Source of the DNA: Helicobacter pylori
GTDB lineage: Bacteria > Campylobacterota > Campylobacteria > Campylobacterales > Helicobacteraceae
NCBI GenBank assembly: GCA_008032935.1
Contig: CP032039.1
Location: 558,001-622,000, forward strand
Length of the DNA: 64,000 nt
Direction of reading: 5' to 3'
Shown: one piece after another, positions 19,021 to 28,403 of the stretch
Layout of the letters: the number at the start of each line of letters is the position of its first letter
How positions within the stretch are numbered: the first letter of the stretch is position 1
Program-made: the position numbers and the translations under genes
Notes under the pieces: model-generated
The model's input: the letters and a program-made list of their open reading frames with translations, nothing else
Database searches by the model: none
What the model was told of the DNA's origin: nothing

Positions 19021-20799
19021 ATGAAAATTTTAAGTTTATGGTTAGGGGTGTTTTGTTTCCTTAAAGCTACGCCTTATTTATACTTGGGCGAAGAGCCTAA
19101 ATATAAAGACAATTTCACGCATTTTGAATACGCTAACCCTAACGCCAGAAAAGGCGGTGTTTTAAGGAATGACGCCATAGGGACTTTTGATAGCCTTAAC
19201 CCTTTTGCGCTTAAAGGCACTAAAGCCGAAGGCTTGGATTTGATTTATGACACTTTAATGGTGCAAAGTTTGGACGAACCTTTTGCCGAATACCCTTTGA
19301 TCGCTAAAGACGCTGAAGTGGCTAAGGATAACAGCTATGTGATTTTTACCCTAGATAAAAGAGCGAGATTCAGCAATAACGCCCCCATTTTAGCGAGCGA
19401 TGTGAAGTTTAGTTTTGATACGATCATGAAGTTAGGATCGCCTATTTATCGGCAGTATTACCAAGATGTTAAAAAGGCGGTTATCTTAGACAAACACCAT
19501 GTTAAATTCATTTTCAAAACCACTGAAAATAAAGAGTTGCCTCTCATTTTAGGGCAGTTGCAGATCTTTTCCAAAAAAGCGTTTCAAAAGGATTATTTTG
19601 AAAAAAACCCTTTACTCATTCCTGTTTCTAGCGGCCCTTATGTGATCGCTTCCTTTGATGTGGGCAAGAAAATCACCTACCAAAGAAACCCTAATTATTG
19701 GGCGAGGAATTTGCCTAGCAGAAAGGGGCAATTCAATTTTGATCAGGTTAAGTTTGAGTATTACAAAGATGAAACCGTCGCCTTACAGGCTTTTTTAAGC
19801 GGGGCGTATGATTGGCGCATTGAAAGCACGGCTAAAATTTGGGCTAGGGGCTATGTGGGGAAAGCTATGGATAATAAAAAAATCACTAAATACCTAATAG
19901 CCCATAAAATGCCAAGCGGCATGCAAGGGTTTTTCTTCAACACGCGCCGGGAAATTTTTAAGGATAAAAGGGTGCGTGAAGCCTTGTTTTATGCGTTTGA
20001 TTTTGAATGGGCGAATAAAAATTTGTTTTTTTCGCAATACAAGCGCACCACCAGTTTTTTCAGTAACTCTGTTTATGCGTCCCCTCCACTCCCAAGCCCT
20101 GAAGAAAAAGTTCTGTTAGCCCCTTATGAAAAAAGTTTAGATGAAAGGGTTTTTAAAGAGCCTTATGTCGTGCCTAGAACCGATGGGGCTGATGTTTTGG
20201 GCGATAATTTGAGGGAAAATTTAAAATACGCTCAAAAGCTTTTAGAGAGTGCGGGTTTTTCTTACAAAAACATGCGTTTAGTGGATAAGAATAACAAGCC
20301 TTTCAGTTTCACTTTGCTTTTAAACAGCCCGGCATTTGAAAGACTGGCCCTAGCTTTTGCTAAAAACTTAAGGGTGTTAGGGATTGAAATGAAAATCCAA
20401 AGAGTGGATTTAAGCCAGTATGTCAATCGGGTCAAAAGCTATGATTTTGACATGATTGTAGGAGTGATTGGCCAATCGTCTTTCCCGGGTAATGAGCAGC
20501 GCTTTTATTTTGGCTCTTTGAGCGCGAAAGAAAAAGGCACAAGGAATTATGCGGGGATCTCTAGTAAAGCGGTAGATGATTTGATTGAAAAAATCATTAA
20601 CGCTAAAGATTACAAGGAGCAATTAGCCGCCATTCAAGCGATGGATAGGGTGCTGTTGTGGGGGTTTTATGTGATACCGCATTTTTATTTGCCTAATTAC
20701 AGGATCGCAGCGTATAATTACATTGGCATGCCTGAAATCAGCCCTAGCTATGGATTTTCGCCGTATTTGTGGTGGATAAAAGAAAAGGATCTTCAATGA
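19021..20799 (+). CDS. Periplasmic peptide-binding protein of an ABC transporter (YejA/OppA-like)
   Basis: 592 residues. The N-terminus MKILSLWLGVFCFLKATPYL is a signal peptide; the mature part is a family 5 solute-binding protein (GTFDSLNPFALKGTKAEG, then VKFIFKTTENKELP and YQRNPNYWARNLPSRKGQFN). The last motif and overall layout are closer to YejA than to OppA or DppA. It should deliver oligopeptides to the permease encoded next. The stop overlaps the permease ATG (ATGA). No lipobox cysteine is obvious at the cleavage region, so it is probably a soluble periplasmic protein. Confidence 0.87.
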   Translation: MKILSLWLGVFCFLKATPYLYLGEEPKYKDNFTHFEYANPNARKGGVLRNDAIGTFDSLNPFALKGTKAEGLDLIYDTLMVQSLDEPFAEYPLIAKDAEVAKDNSYVIFTLDKRARFSNNAPILASDVKFSFDTIMKLGSPIYRQYYQDVKKAVILDKHHVKFIFKTTENKELPLILGQLQIFSKKAFQKDYFEKNPLLIPVSSGPYVIASFDVGKKITYQRNPNYWARNLPSRKGQFNFDQVKFEYYKDETVALQAFLSGAYDWRIESTAKIWARGYVGKAMDNKKITKYLIAHKMPSGMQGFFFNTRREIFKDKRVREALFYAFDFEWANKNLFFSQYKRTTSFFSNSVYASPPLPSPEEKVLLAPYEKSLDERVFKEPYVVPRTDGADVLGDNLRENLKYAQKLLESAGFSYKNMRLVDKNNKPFSFTLLLNSPAFERLALAFAKNLRVLGIEMKIQRVDLSQYVNRVKSYDFDMIVGVIGQSSFPGNEQRFYFGSLSAKEKGTRNYAGISSKAVDDLIEKIINAKDYKEQLAAIQAMDRVLLWGFYVIPHFYLPNYRIAAYNYIGMPEISPSYGFSPYLWWIKEKDLQ

Positions 20800-21841
20800 T
20801 TGCTTACATCCTCAAACGCTTGCTTTTAATTATCCCCACTTTACTAGCCATCATGACGATCAATTTTTTTCTGATCCAATCCGCCCCAGGAGGGCCTATT
20901 GAGCAGATGATGGCTAAAATCAATAACACGCAGTCCAAAGAGATTCAAGGCGTTGTTAAAGAGCGTTCGTATAGGGCGTCTCAAGGGTTGGAGAGCGATT
21001 TGTTAGAAAATTTAAAAAAACTCTATGGTTTTGATAAACCTATAGGGGAGCGCTACCTCCTCATGCTCAAAAAATACCTGCAATTTGATTTTGGGGAGAG
21101 CTTTTACCGCCAGATTAAAGTGATAGATTTGATTAAGGAAAAATTGCCGGTATCCATTTCGTTAGGGTTTTTTAGCACGCTTTTGATTTATCTTATTTCT
21201 ATCCCTTTAGGGATTTTCAAGGCCAAACGCAATAACGAGCCTTTAGACGTGCTAAGCAGCGTGGTGATCATTGTCGCTAACGCTATCCCGGCCTTTTTGT
21301 TTGCGGTGGTGTTGATCGTGTTTTTTGCTGGAGGGAATTATTGGCATTGGTTCCCTTTAAAAGGGCTAGTGAGCGATAATTTTGAAAGTTTGAGCGCGTT
21401 AGGTAAAATCAAGGATTATTTATGGCATATCACCTTGCCCGTTCTTTGCATTTCTTTAGGGGTTTTGCAAGCCTCACGCTTTTGGTGAAAAACTCTTTTT
21501 TAGATGAAATGGGCAAACTTTATGTACTGAGCGCTAAGGCTAAGGGCTGTTCAGTGGGGCGTATTTTTTATGCGCATGTGTTTCGTAATGCGATTTTATT
21601 AGTGGTGGCGGGTTTCCCGCAGGCTTTTTTGGGCATGTTTTTTAGCTCAAGTTTATTGATAGAGATTGTTTTCAGTTTAGACGGGTTAGGGCTTTTAGGG
21701 TATGAAAGCATTGTGAGTAGGGATTATCCTGTTGTGTTTGGTTCGCTCTATATTTTCACGCTTTTAGGCTTGGTGGCGAGTTTGATAAGCGATTTGCTTT
21801 GCGTGGTGATTGACCCTAGGATTGATTTTGAAAAGCGTTGA
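20796..21841 (+). CDS. oppB: Peptide ABC transporter permease (OppB/YejB-like), frameshifted
   Basis: The first frame (ATG 20796) encodes five helices and ends at 21488 in [11 protein letters not shown]. Adding one T to the T4 run at 21480-21483 gives [20 protein letters not shown] and connects to the EAA-type motif region [20 protein letters not shown], ending at 21841. The restored length is 348 codons plus stop, and residue spacing then aligns with E. coli YejB. It forms a membrane pore with a partner permease. No oppC or ATPase genes follow; in H. pylori I recall those at HP0250-HP0251. Confidence 0.82.
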
Positions 21842-21849
21842 GGGTAGGA

Positions 21850-22440
21850 ATGAAAACTGAGATGAAATCTTCTTTAAAACTTTTTATGCGGCCTTTGTTG
21901 GTGGTTTTAGCGTTCATGTTGTTGTATGCTTTAGCGCATGCTGCGCTTGGTTTTTATGTGAAAAAAGACAGCGCTCCAATGAGCCCAAATGCAGAAAAAA
22001 CCGAGACAGAGCGCCAAAACAGCGCGCTTTCGCCCAAACAAGAAGAAGCCAACGCAACCACAACCGCCACAGAAGAAAGCCCCACCAAAGACACAGCGCC
22101 ACCTTTAGACACAGCCGCGCAAGAAAAAGAAACCAAACAAGAGATTAAACAAGAGCAAGAAAAAGAAAACGAGCCTAAACAAAACAGCGCCTCACCCACT
22201 CAAAACAATCAAAAAACCCCTACAACCCCCTTAATGGGAAAAAAACCTTTAGAGTATAAGGTCGCAGTCAATGGCGTGAATGTGCGCGCTTTTCCTAGCA
22301 CAAAAGGTAAAATCTTGGGATTGCTTTTAAAAAATAAAAGCGTGAAGGTTTTAGAAATCCAAAACGATTGGGCTGAAATTGAATTTTCTAATAAAACAAA
22401 GGGCTATGTGTTTTTAAAACTTTTAAAAAAGGCTGAATGA
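21850..22440 (+). CDS. Membrane-anchored protein with bacterial SH3 domain
   Basis: About 196 residues: one N-terminal hydrophobic helix ([20 protein letters not shown]), then a linker of about 100 residues rich in Glu, Lys, Gln, Thr and Pro, then an SH3b domain of 60 residues ([48 protein letters not shown]). SH3b domains often bind peptidoglycan stem peptides, so a periplasmic wall-binding role is plausible. I chose the ATG at 21850; one at 21862 is also possible. It follows oppB after eight bases and precedes aroE by seven. Confidence 0.78.
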   Translation: MKTEMKSSLKLFMRPLLVVLAFMLLYALAHAALGFYVKKDSAPMSPNAEKTETERQNSALSPKQEEANATTTATEESPTKDTAPPLDTAAQEKETKQEIKQEQEKENEPKQNSASPTQNNQKTPTTPLMGKKPLEYKVAVNGVNVRAFPSTKGKILGLLLKNKSVKVLEIQNDWAEIEFSNKTKGYVFLKLLKKAE

Positions 22441-22447
22441 AAGAATA

Positions 22448-23239
22448 ATGAAATTAAAATCGTTTGGGGTTTTTGGAAATCCCATTAAGCATTCCAAATC
22501 GCCCTTGATCCATAACGCTTGTTTTTTGACTTTTCAAAAAGAATTAGGGTTTTTGGGGCATTACCACCCCATATTACTCCCTTTAGAAAGCCACATCAAA
22601 AACGAGTTCTTGCATTTAGGATTGAGTGGGGCTAATGTAACCTTACCCTTTAAAGAAAAAGCGTTTCAAATTTGCGATAAAATCAAAGGTATCGCGCTTG
22701 AATGCACTTCAATCAATACGCTTGTTTTGGAAAATGATGAGCTTGTGGGTTACAATACCGACGCTTTAGGTTTCTGGCTCTCTTTGGGAGATGAGGGCTA
22801 CCAGAGCGCTTTGATTTTAGGCTCTGGGGGGAGCGCTAAAGCTTTAGCGTGCGAATTAAAAAAACAAGGCTTGAAAGTGAGCGTGTTGAACCGCTCTTCT
22901 AGGGGATTGGATTTTTTCCAACGCTTGGGCTGTGATTGTTTTATAAAGCCTCCTAAAAGCGCTTTTGATTTGATCATTAACGCCACTTCAGCGAGTTTGA
23001 ATAACGAATTGCCTTTAAATAAAGAGGTTTTGAAAGGGTATTTTAAAGAGGCTAAGCTCGCTTATGATTTGGCGTATGGGTTTTTAACGCCCTTTTTGTC
23101 TTTAGCCAAAGAGTTAAAAATCCCCTTTCAAGACGGAAAAGACATGCTCATCTATCAAGCCTCTTTAAGTTTTGAAAAATTCAGCGCTTCTCAAATCCCT
23201 TATTCAAAAGCGTTTGAAGTCATGCGAAGTGTTTTTTGA
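22448..23239 (+). CDS. aroE: Shikimate dehydrogenase
   Basis: 263 residues. The shikimate pocket is seen in [18 protein letters not shown] and [15 protein letters not shown] (catalytic Lys), the NADP-binding glycine loop in [17 protein letters not shown], and [14 protein letters not shown] further on. It reduces 3-dehydroshikimate to shikimate in aromatic amino acid synthesis. The stop overlaps the ATG of rnr. Confidence 0.95.
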   Translation: MKLKSFGVFGNPIKHSKSPLIHNACFLTFQKELGFLGHYHPILLPLESHIKNEFLHLGLSGANVTLPFKEKAFQICDKIKGIALECTSINTLVLENDELVGYNTDALGFWLSLGDEGYQSALILGSGGSAKALACELKKQGLKVSVLNRSSRGLDFFQRLGCDCFIKPPKSAFDLIINATSASLNNELPLNKEVLKGYFKEAKLAYDLAYGFLTPFLSLAKELKIPFQDGKDMLIYQASLSFEKFSASQIPYSKAFEVMRSVF

Positions 23240-25173
23240 TGCAAGGGTTTTTAAGAAGCCTGTTTTTTGGGGTTAAAAAGATCCCTAGATCATTCGCTCC
23301 TCTAATAGAAAAGGGCGTTTTAAAAGAAGCGCTTGAATCAAATAAGGATCGCTATTTTTTAAAAGAAGGCTTTGATATAGGCAAAGTTGAAAAAGTAAAA
23401 GATAAGGCGTTTTTCATTTCTTTAGCGAAAAATTACCCTAAAGACCCTTTAATCAAAAACTTACCCCCGTCTTTTAAAACAGGCGCTTTGATTTTATGCC
23501 AAATAGAATGTTCTAAAAAACGCCCCATAGCCTTTTTTAAAGCCGCATTTTTTGATGTGCAAGACACGATGATAGCTTACTTGGCTAAAGAAAAAAACCA
23601 GATTGTGGCTATCCCTTTTAAAGAGCCTTTTAAAAAACCTGTTTCTTTAAAGCACAGCCAAAAATCCTTATTGGAATTGCCCAGGCATTGCGTGGTAAAG
23701 ATCGATCTTAAAAAGCGTGAAATCAGCGAAATTTTAGGGGCTTTAGAAGACCCTTTAATAGATGAAAACCTTTCTTTAAGCCTTTTTGACAGGATTAAGG
23801 ATTTTTCAAAAGATTGCTTGAATTTAGCGCAATATTACGCGCAACTCAAAGCGAGCGATTTTAAAGACAGGATCAATTATTCTCATATCCCTTTTATCAC
23901 CATTGACCCCAAAGACGCTAAAGATTTTGACGATGCGATTTTTTATGACCAAGAAAAAAGGGTTTTGTTTGTGGCGGTTGCTGATGTGAGCGAATTTGTG
24001 CCGAAACATTCCAGTTTGGATAAAGAAGCTAGGGTTAGGGGCTTTAGCGTGTATTTCCCTAATAGCGTGTATCCCATGCTGCCTTTGAGTTTGTCTCAAG
24101 GGGCATGCTCATTAAAAGCGTTTGAAAAACGCCTGGCTTTAGTGTATGAAATCCCTTTAGATAATTTGAAAAACGCCCGATTATCTCAAGGCGTTATTGA
24201 AGTTAGGGCTAATTGCACTTATGAAGAAATCAATCATTTTTTAAGCGCTCAACAAAGCTCTTTAGATAAAGATTTGCAACAAAGCCTTTTGGGGTTTTTA
24301 GAAGTGGCTTTAAAGTTAAAAAAGGAGCGTTTAAAAAAGGGGTTTAATTTCAACTCGTTTGAAAACAAGCTGTATTTGAATGAAGAAGGGCGTATAGAAA
24401 AAATTGAAACGCAACAAGAAAGCGATGCGCACACCCTTATAGAAGAAGCCATGCTCTTAGCCAACCAGTCTAGCGCTAGGTTATTAGATGAACATTTTCA
24501 AAATAGGGGGATATACCGCACCCACAAAGAGCCAAGTTTGGAGCAGCAAAAACGCCTCTATGCCAAGCTTTTTGATTATGAGATTGTTCGCCCTAAAAAC
24601 ATGGGCTTTTTTCCTTTTTTAGAGCATGCCTTAAAGATAGCCAAAGAAAAGAGTATAGAGAGAGAAGTTTCGCGCTTGATCATTAAATCTCAAAATTTAG
24701 CTCTTTATAGCCCCATGCAAGAAAGCCATTTTGGTTTGGGGTTTGCCAGCTATACGCATTTCACTTCGCCCATTAGACGATACAGCGATCTAGCCTTACA
24801 CAGACTTTTAAAAGAATTGTTGTTCCATCAAGCTAAAGGCTGCTCGTATTTGTTAGAAGAAACGCCTGAATTGTGCGCTGAGTTGAACGCTTTACAAAAA
24901 AAGGCCGCTTTGATTGAAAGGGATTTTGTCAAACGCAAATTCGCCCGCTTAGCTTTAGAACTTTTAGAAAAAGAATTTTTGGGCGTGGTTTTGGAGGTTA
25001 AAGATTGGGTGGTGGTGGGGTTAAAAGAATTTATAGGGCTTAAAGTTTTAATCAAAACGAACAAGGTTTTTAAGCCGTTAGAAAAGGTGCGTATTAAAAT
25101 CACGCATGCGGATTTGATTTTAGGGCAAGTTAGAGGCGAAATCACAGAAAGGATTAAAGAGCATGTATCGTAA
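23239..25173 (+). CDS. rnr: Ribonuclease R (VacB-type 3' to 5' exoribonuclease)
   Basis: 644 residues, a little shorter than E. coli RNase R. The RNB catalytic domain starts with INYSHIPFITIDPKDAKDFD, followed by DAIFYDQEKRVLFVAVADVS, and contains FASYTHFTSPIRRYSDLALH; these Asp residues bind the catalytic metal. The C-terminus holds an S1-like segment (LGVVLEVKDWVVVGLKEFIG). It degrades structured RNA; with PNPase (pnp, also here) it is one of few exoribonucleases in H. pylori. The start ATG overlaps the aroE stop. Confidence 0.92.
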   Translation: MQGFLRSLFFGVKKIPRSFAPLIEKGVLKEALESNKDRYFLKEGFDIGKVEKVKDKAFFISLAKNYPKDPLIKNLPPSFKTGALILCQIECSKKRPIAFFKAAFFDVQDTMIAYLAKEKNQIVAIPFKEPFKKPVSLKHSQKSLLELPRHCVVKIDLKKREISEILGALEDPLIDENLSLSLFDRIKDFSKDCLNLAQYYAQLKASDFKDRINYSHIPFITIDPKDAKDFDDAIFYDQEKRVLFVAVADVSEFVPKHSSLDKEARVRGFSVYFPNSVYPMLPLSLSQGACSLKAFEKRLALVYEIPLDNLKNARLSQGVIEVRANCTYEEINHFLSAQQSSLDKDLQQSLLGFLEVALKLKKERLKKGFNFNSFENKLYLNEEGRIEKIETQQESDAHTLIEEAMLLANQSSARLLDEHFQNRGIYRTHKEPSLEQQKRLYAKLFDYEIVRPKNMGFFPFLEHALKIAKEKSIEREVSRLIIKSQNLALYSPMQESHFGLGFASYTHFTSPIRRYSDLALHRLLKELLFHQAKGCSYLLEETPELCAELNALQKKAALIERDFVKRKFARLALELLEKEFLGVVLEVKDWVVVGLKEFIGLKVLIKTNKVFKPLEKVRIKITHADLILGQVRGEITERIKEHVS

Positions 25174-26184
25174 AGATTTGGACCATTATTTAAAACAGCG
25201 CCTCCCTAAAGCGGTGTTTTTGTATGGGGAGTTTGATTTTTTTATCCATTATTACATTCAAACGATTAGCGTGCTTTTTAAATGCAATAACCCTGACACA
25301 GAAACTTCGCTTTTTTATGCGAGCGATTATGAAAAAAGCCAGATTGCGACCCTTTTAGAGCAGGATTCTTTATTTGGAGGGAGCAGTTTAGTCGTTTTAA
25401 AACTGGATTTTGCCCTGCATAAGAAATTTAAGGAAAATGATATCAATCTTTTTTAAAGGCTTTAGAGAGGCCTAGCCATAACAGGCTTATCATAGGGCTT
25501 TATAATGCTAAAAGCGACACCACAAAATACAAACACACTAGCGACGCTATCGTTAAATTTTTCCAAAAAAGCCCCTTGAAAGATGAAGCCATTTGTGCGC
25601 GCTTTTTTACCCCTAAAACTTGGGAGAGTTTGAAATTCTTGCAAGAAAGGGCTAATGTTTTACATTTAGACATCAGCAGCCATCTTTTAAACGCTCTTTT
25701 TGAAATTAATAACGAAGATTTAGGCGTTTCGTTTAACGATTTGGACAAGCTAGCGGTTTTAAATACGCCCATCACTTTAGAAGACATTCAAGAATTAAGC
25801 TCCAATGCGGGGGATATGGATTTGCAAAAGCTCATTTTAGGGCTTTTTTTGAAAAAAAGCGTGCTTGATATTTATGATTATTTGTTAAAAGAGGGCAAAA
25901 AAGATGCGGATATTTTAAGGGGGTTAGAGCGGTATTTTTACCAGCTTTTTTTATTTTTCGCCCACATTAAAACGACCGGTCTAATGGACGCTAAAGAGGT
26001 TTTAGGCTACGCTCCTCCTAAAGAGATTGCCGAAAATTACGCCAAAAACGCCCTGCGTTTGAAAGAAGCCGGCTATAAGAGGGTTTTTGAAATTTTTAGG
26101 TTATGGCACATTCAAAGCATGCAAGGGCAAAAGGAATTGGGCTTTTTGTATTTAACCCCCATTCAAAAAATCATTAACCCTTGA
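25163..26184 (+). CDS. holA: DNA polymerase III delta subunit, frameshifted
   Basis: The first frame starts at 25163 inside the rnr end (MYRKDLDHYLKQRLPKAVFL) and stops after LHKKFKENDINLF. Adding one T to the T6 run at 25449-25454 gives INLFLKALERPSHNRLIIGL and carries on to the downstream frame ending YLTPIQKIINP. The locus is 1022 bases, one short of 340 codons plus stop. The delta subunit opens the sliding clamp in the clamp loader and is essential, so this interruption is suspect as an assembly error. Sequence similarity to delta is modest; the call also uses locus order (HP1247). Confidence 0.78.
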
Positions 26185-26529
26185 AAATGCTGAAAGGTGT
26201 TTTTATAATCTAACAATAAAAGAGCTTGCGTCAAGCAAGCGATAACTTTACTAAAAAAGCGGTCTTCTTGGGTTAGGGGGATTTTAAGGGGGTTAAGGGG
26301 GAGAGTTATTTCAAAATACCCCCCTATCCCCTTAAGAGAATGAGTTTTGTTATAAAAAATTGAAGTTAAAAACCCCATTTTTTAAAAAATTAAGAATAAA
26401 GTTTTGAGTTTCAATATTTGATGAGAAACATTTAATCCAAAAACAAGCGAAAGCAAGGTATAATCGAAAGTTTTTTAGACCTTGCTCTTTTTTAGTAAAA
26501 AAAGGGCTATACAACCACAAGGAGAATGG
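26185..26529. other. Intergenic region with G-rich repeat-like sequence and the rpsF promoter
   Basis: No gene is supported in these 345 bases. Around 26240-26345 lies G- and C-rich sequence (GGGTTAGGGGG, then TACCCCCCTATCCCCTTAAG) that resembles stretches near 28110, 30780 and 52540. A TATAAT box sits at 26459-26464 about 65 bases ahead of rpsF. Confidence 0.6.
26459..26464 (+). promoter_or_regulatory. -10 box of the rpsF-ssb-rpsR operon
   Basis: A perfect TATAAT preceded by an A/T-rich stretch, as usual for H. pylori sigma-80 promoters, which lack a strong -35 box. It is the last such box before rpsF, giving a leader of about 60 bases. Confidence 0.65.
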
Positions 26530-26958
26530 ATGAGGCATTATGAAACAATGTTTATTCTCAAACCTACTTTAGTAGAAGAAGAGATTAAATCCAAGATTGA
26601 ATTTTATAAAGAAGTGATCACTAAGCATCACGGCGTGATTGAAACGAGCCTGGATATGGGCATGCGTAATTTGGCTTATGAAATCAAAAAGCACAAAAGA
26701 GGCTATTATTATGTGGCGTATTTCAAAGCAGAGCCGTCCATGATTTTAGAGCTTGAACGATTGTATCGCATCAATGAAGACGTGTTGCGTTTCATTGTGA
26801 TCAAATACGAAAGCAAAAAAGAGGTAGAAGCGTGGCATGCGTTAGTGGATAGGGCTAATAAAAAGCCATCGCACGCTAAAGAAAAACACGAAAAAACCGA
26901 ACACACGCATTCTCACCACGCAGAGGAAGCAAAAAGCACAGGATCTCATAGCGAATAA
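26530..26958 (+). CDS. rpsF: Small ribosomal subunit protein bS6
   Basis: 142 residues from the ATG at 26530, which has AAGGAG seven bases ahead; the frame is open 16 codons further but those are unlike bS6. [18 protein letters not shown] at the start and [16 protein letters not shown] are family hallmarks. The C-terminal 35 residues are rich in His, Glu and Lys ([19 protein letters not shown]), a tail common in H. pylori proteins and perhaps metal-binding. It heads the classic rpsF-ssb-rpsR set. Confidence 0.95.
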   Translation: MRHYETMFILKPTLVEEEIKSKIEFYKEVITKHHGVIETSLDMGMRNLAYEIKKHKRGYYYVAYFKAEPSMILELERLYRINEDVLRFIVIKYESKKEVEAWHALVDRANKKPSHAKEKHEKTEHTHSHHAEEAKSTGSHSE

Positions 26959-26967
26959 GGGCTTATC

Positions 26968-27512
26968 ATGTTTAATAAAGTGATTATGGTAGGGCGTTTG
27001 ACTAGGAATGTGGAATTGAAATATTTGCCTAGCGGTTCGGCTGCGGCTACAATAGGTTTAGCCACAAGCAGGCGTTTCAAAAAGCAAGACGGCACGCTAG
27101 GCGAAGAAGTGTGCTTTATAGATGTGCGTTTGTTTGGGCGAACGGCTGAAATCGCTAACCAGTATTTGAGCAAGGGTTCAAGCGTTTTGATAGAAGGGCG
27201 TTTGACTTATGAGAGTTGGATGGATCAAACGGGCAAAAAAATTCCCGCCACACTATCACAGCGGACTCGTTGCAATTTATGGATAAAAAGTCAGACAATC
27301 CCCAAGCAAACGCTATGCAAGATAGCATGATGCATGAGAATTTCAACAACGCTTATCCCGCTAATCATAACGCTTCTAGCCAAGATCCTTTTAACCAAGC
27401 CCCAAGTTATGTGCAAAACGCTCACGCTAAAGAGAATTTACAAGCACAGCCGTCCAAGTATCAAAACAGCGTGCCTGAAATCAATATTGATGAAGAAGAA
27501 ATCCCCTTTTAA
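26968..27512 (+). CDS. ssb: Single-stranded DNA-binding protein, frameshifted
   Basis: The first frame has the OB-fold ([53 protein letters not shown]) and then runs into 34 unrelated residues. One extra A in the A7 run at 27235-27241 gives [20 protein letters not shown] and connects to the frame with the Gln/Asn-rich linker and acidic tail ending in DEEEIPF, the tip that recruits partner proteins in all bacterial SSBs. The locus is 545 bases, one short of 181 codons plus stop. SSB is essential and loss of the tip is normally lethal, so the break is probably not real. Confidence 0.9.
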
Positions 27513-27534
27513 GGGTTAAAATTAAGGAGACATT

Positions 27535-27792
27535 ATGGAAAGAAAACGCTATTCAAAACGCTATTGCAAATACACTGAAGCTAAAATCAGCTTTATTGAC
27601 TATAAAGATTTAGACATGCTCAAGCACACGCTATCAGAGCGCTATAAAATCATGCCAAGGAGATTGACAGGCAATAGCAAAAAGTGGCAAGAGAGGGTGG
27701 AAGTGGCGATCAAAAGAGCCCGCCACATGGCTTTAATCCCCTACATTGTGGACAGGAAAAAGGTCGTGGATAGCCCTTTTAAACAGCACTGA
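27535..27792 (+). CDS. rpsR: Small ribosomal subunit protein bS18
   Basis: 85 residues, highly basic. [20 protein letters not shown], then [20 protein letters not shown] and ALIPYIV are typical of bS18. A GGAGAC ribosome site precedes the ATG. The gene closes the rpsF-ssb-rpsR operon, which forms the fixed left border of the bab adhesin locus in H. pylori. Confidence 0.96.
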   Translation: MERKRYSKRYCKYTEAKISFIDYKDLDMLKHTLSERYKIMPRRLTGNSKKWQERVEVAIKRARHMALIPYIVDRKKVVDSPFKQH

Positions 27793-27824
27793 ATTTTTTA
27801 GGGCTAATAGGGGGCATGCCCTTT

Positions 27825-27944
27825 TAATCTTATTTAATTTAATCTTATTTAATTTAATCTTATTTAATTTAATCTTATTTAATTTAATCTTATTTAATTT
27901 AATCTTATTTAATTTAATCTTATTTAATTTAATCTTATTTAATC
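27825..27944. repeat. 15-bp tandem repeat, eight copies, downstream of rpsR
   Basis: Eight consecutive copies of TAATCTTATTTAATT start at 27825 and repeat every 15 bases with no mismatch until the last base of copy eight. It lies in the intergenic space between rpsR and the bab gene. The very high identity between copies points to recent expansion. It is A/T-only apart from one C per unit and would produce a Leu-Ile-Leu-Phe-Asn peptide repeat if read, but I see no gene there. Confidence 0.97.
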
Positions 27945-28265
27945 TTGGCTTGGCTTTTATGGAGCGCTAGCGGTAAAAACGATAAAAATCCCCCTTAAAA
28001 CCACCCAAGCAGAAAACCCAAATATCTCTAGTGTTTGGGCGCTTCATGACAAAATGAAAAATCTTGATTTTAGCGGTGGTTTCTTAAGCGTTATTATTGA
28101 ACTAGTGGGAATGTTATTTTAAAATACCCCCTTAAGAGTTTTGCAGCCAAATCTAAAACGATCCCACCAAGTAACTAAACCCCCATTTTTACCGCTATCT
28201 TGATTAAAACAAATTTTAAAACCTTTTTAATCATTTAAAATGGTTCCAAAACACCCCAAAAACCC

Positions 28266-28279
28266 TTTTTTTTTTTTTT
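28266..28279 (+). promoter_or_regulatory. T14 homopolymer upstream of the bab promoter
   Basis: Fourteen consecutive T residues lie about 48 bases ahead of the likely -10 box. In H. pylori the adhesin gene sabA has a T-tract at a similar distance whose length tunes promoter strength by slipped-strand mutation, and homopolymer length changes upstream of babA also alter expression. A similar rheostat role is inferred here. Confidence 0.7.
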
Positions 28280-28326
28280 GAAACAACAAAACGCCAAATT
28301 AGTGCAAAAATCTTATCAATCCATGC

Positions 28327-28332
28327 TATATT
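28327..28332 (+). promoter_or_regulatory. Probable -10 box of the bab gene
   Basis: TATATT, five of six matches to TATAAT, in an A/T-rich context about 70 bases ahead of the ATG. The transcript would start near 28339, placing a 12-base palindrome at 28347-28358 in the leader. Confidence 0.45.
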
Positions 28333-28403
28333 AACAAAATCTTGTGATAAGATCTTATTCTTTTAAAAGACTTACCTAACCATTTTAATTTCAAGGAGAA
28401 AAC

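Larger units (their letters stand above)
27945..28403. other. bab upstream region
   Basis: No open gene is supported. The region has G/C tracts shared with other intergenic spaces here (TTTTAAAATACCCCCTTAAGAG near 28110 resembles 26310-26335), a T14 tract, a likely -10 box, a 12-base palindrome and an AAGGAG ribosome site (28394-28399) serving the adhesin. Confidence 0.6.

Noticed and set aside
21460..21500. A 7-base deletion between ACGCTTT direct repeats as the cause of the oppB shift
   Set aside because: Adding seven bases would give two residues too many against YejB spacing; one extra T aligns every conserved position.
22800..24470. Minus-strand open frames opposite aroE and rnr
   Set aside because: Antisense shadows of well-conserved genes, no ribosome sites.
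27746..27970. An open frame with repeated Leu-Ile-Leu-Phe-Asn
   Set aside because: It is a by-product of the 15-bp tandem repeat, overlaps rpsR in another frame and has no ribosome site.
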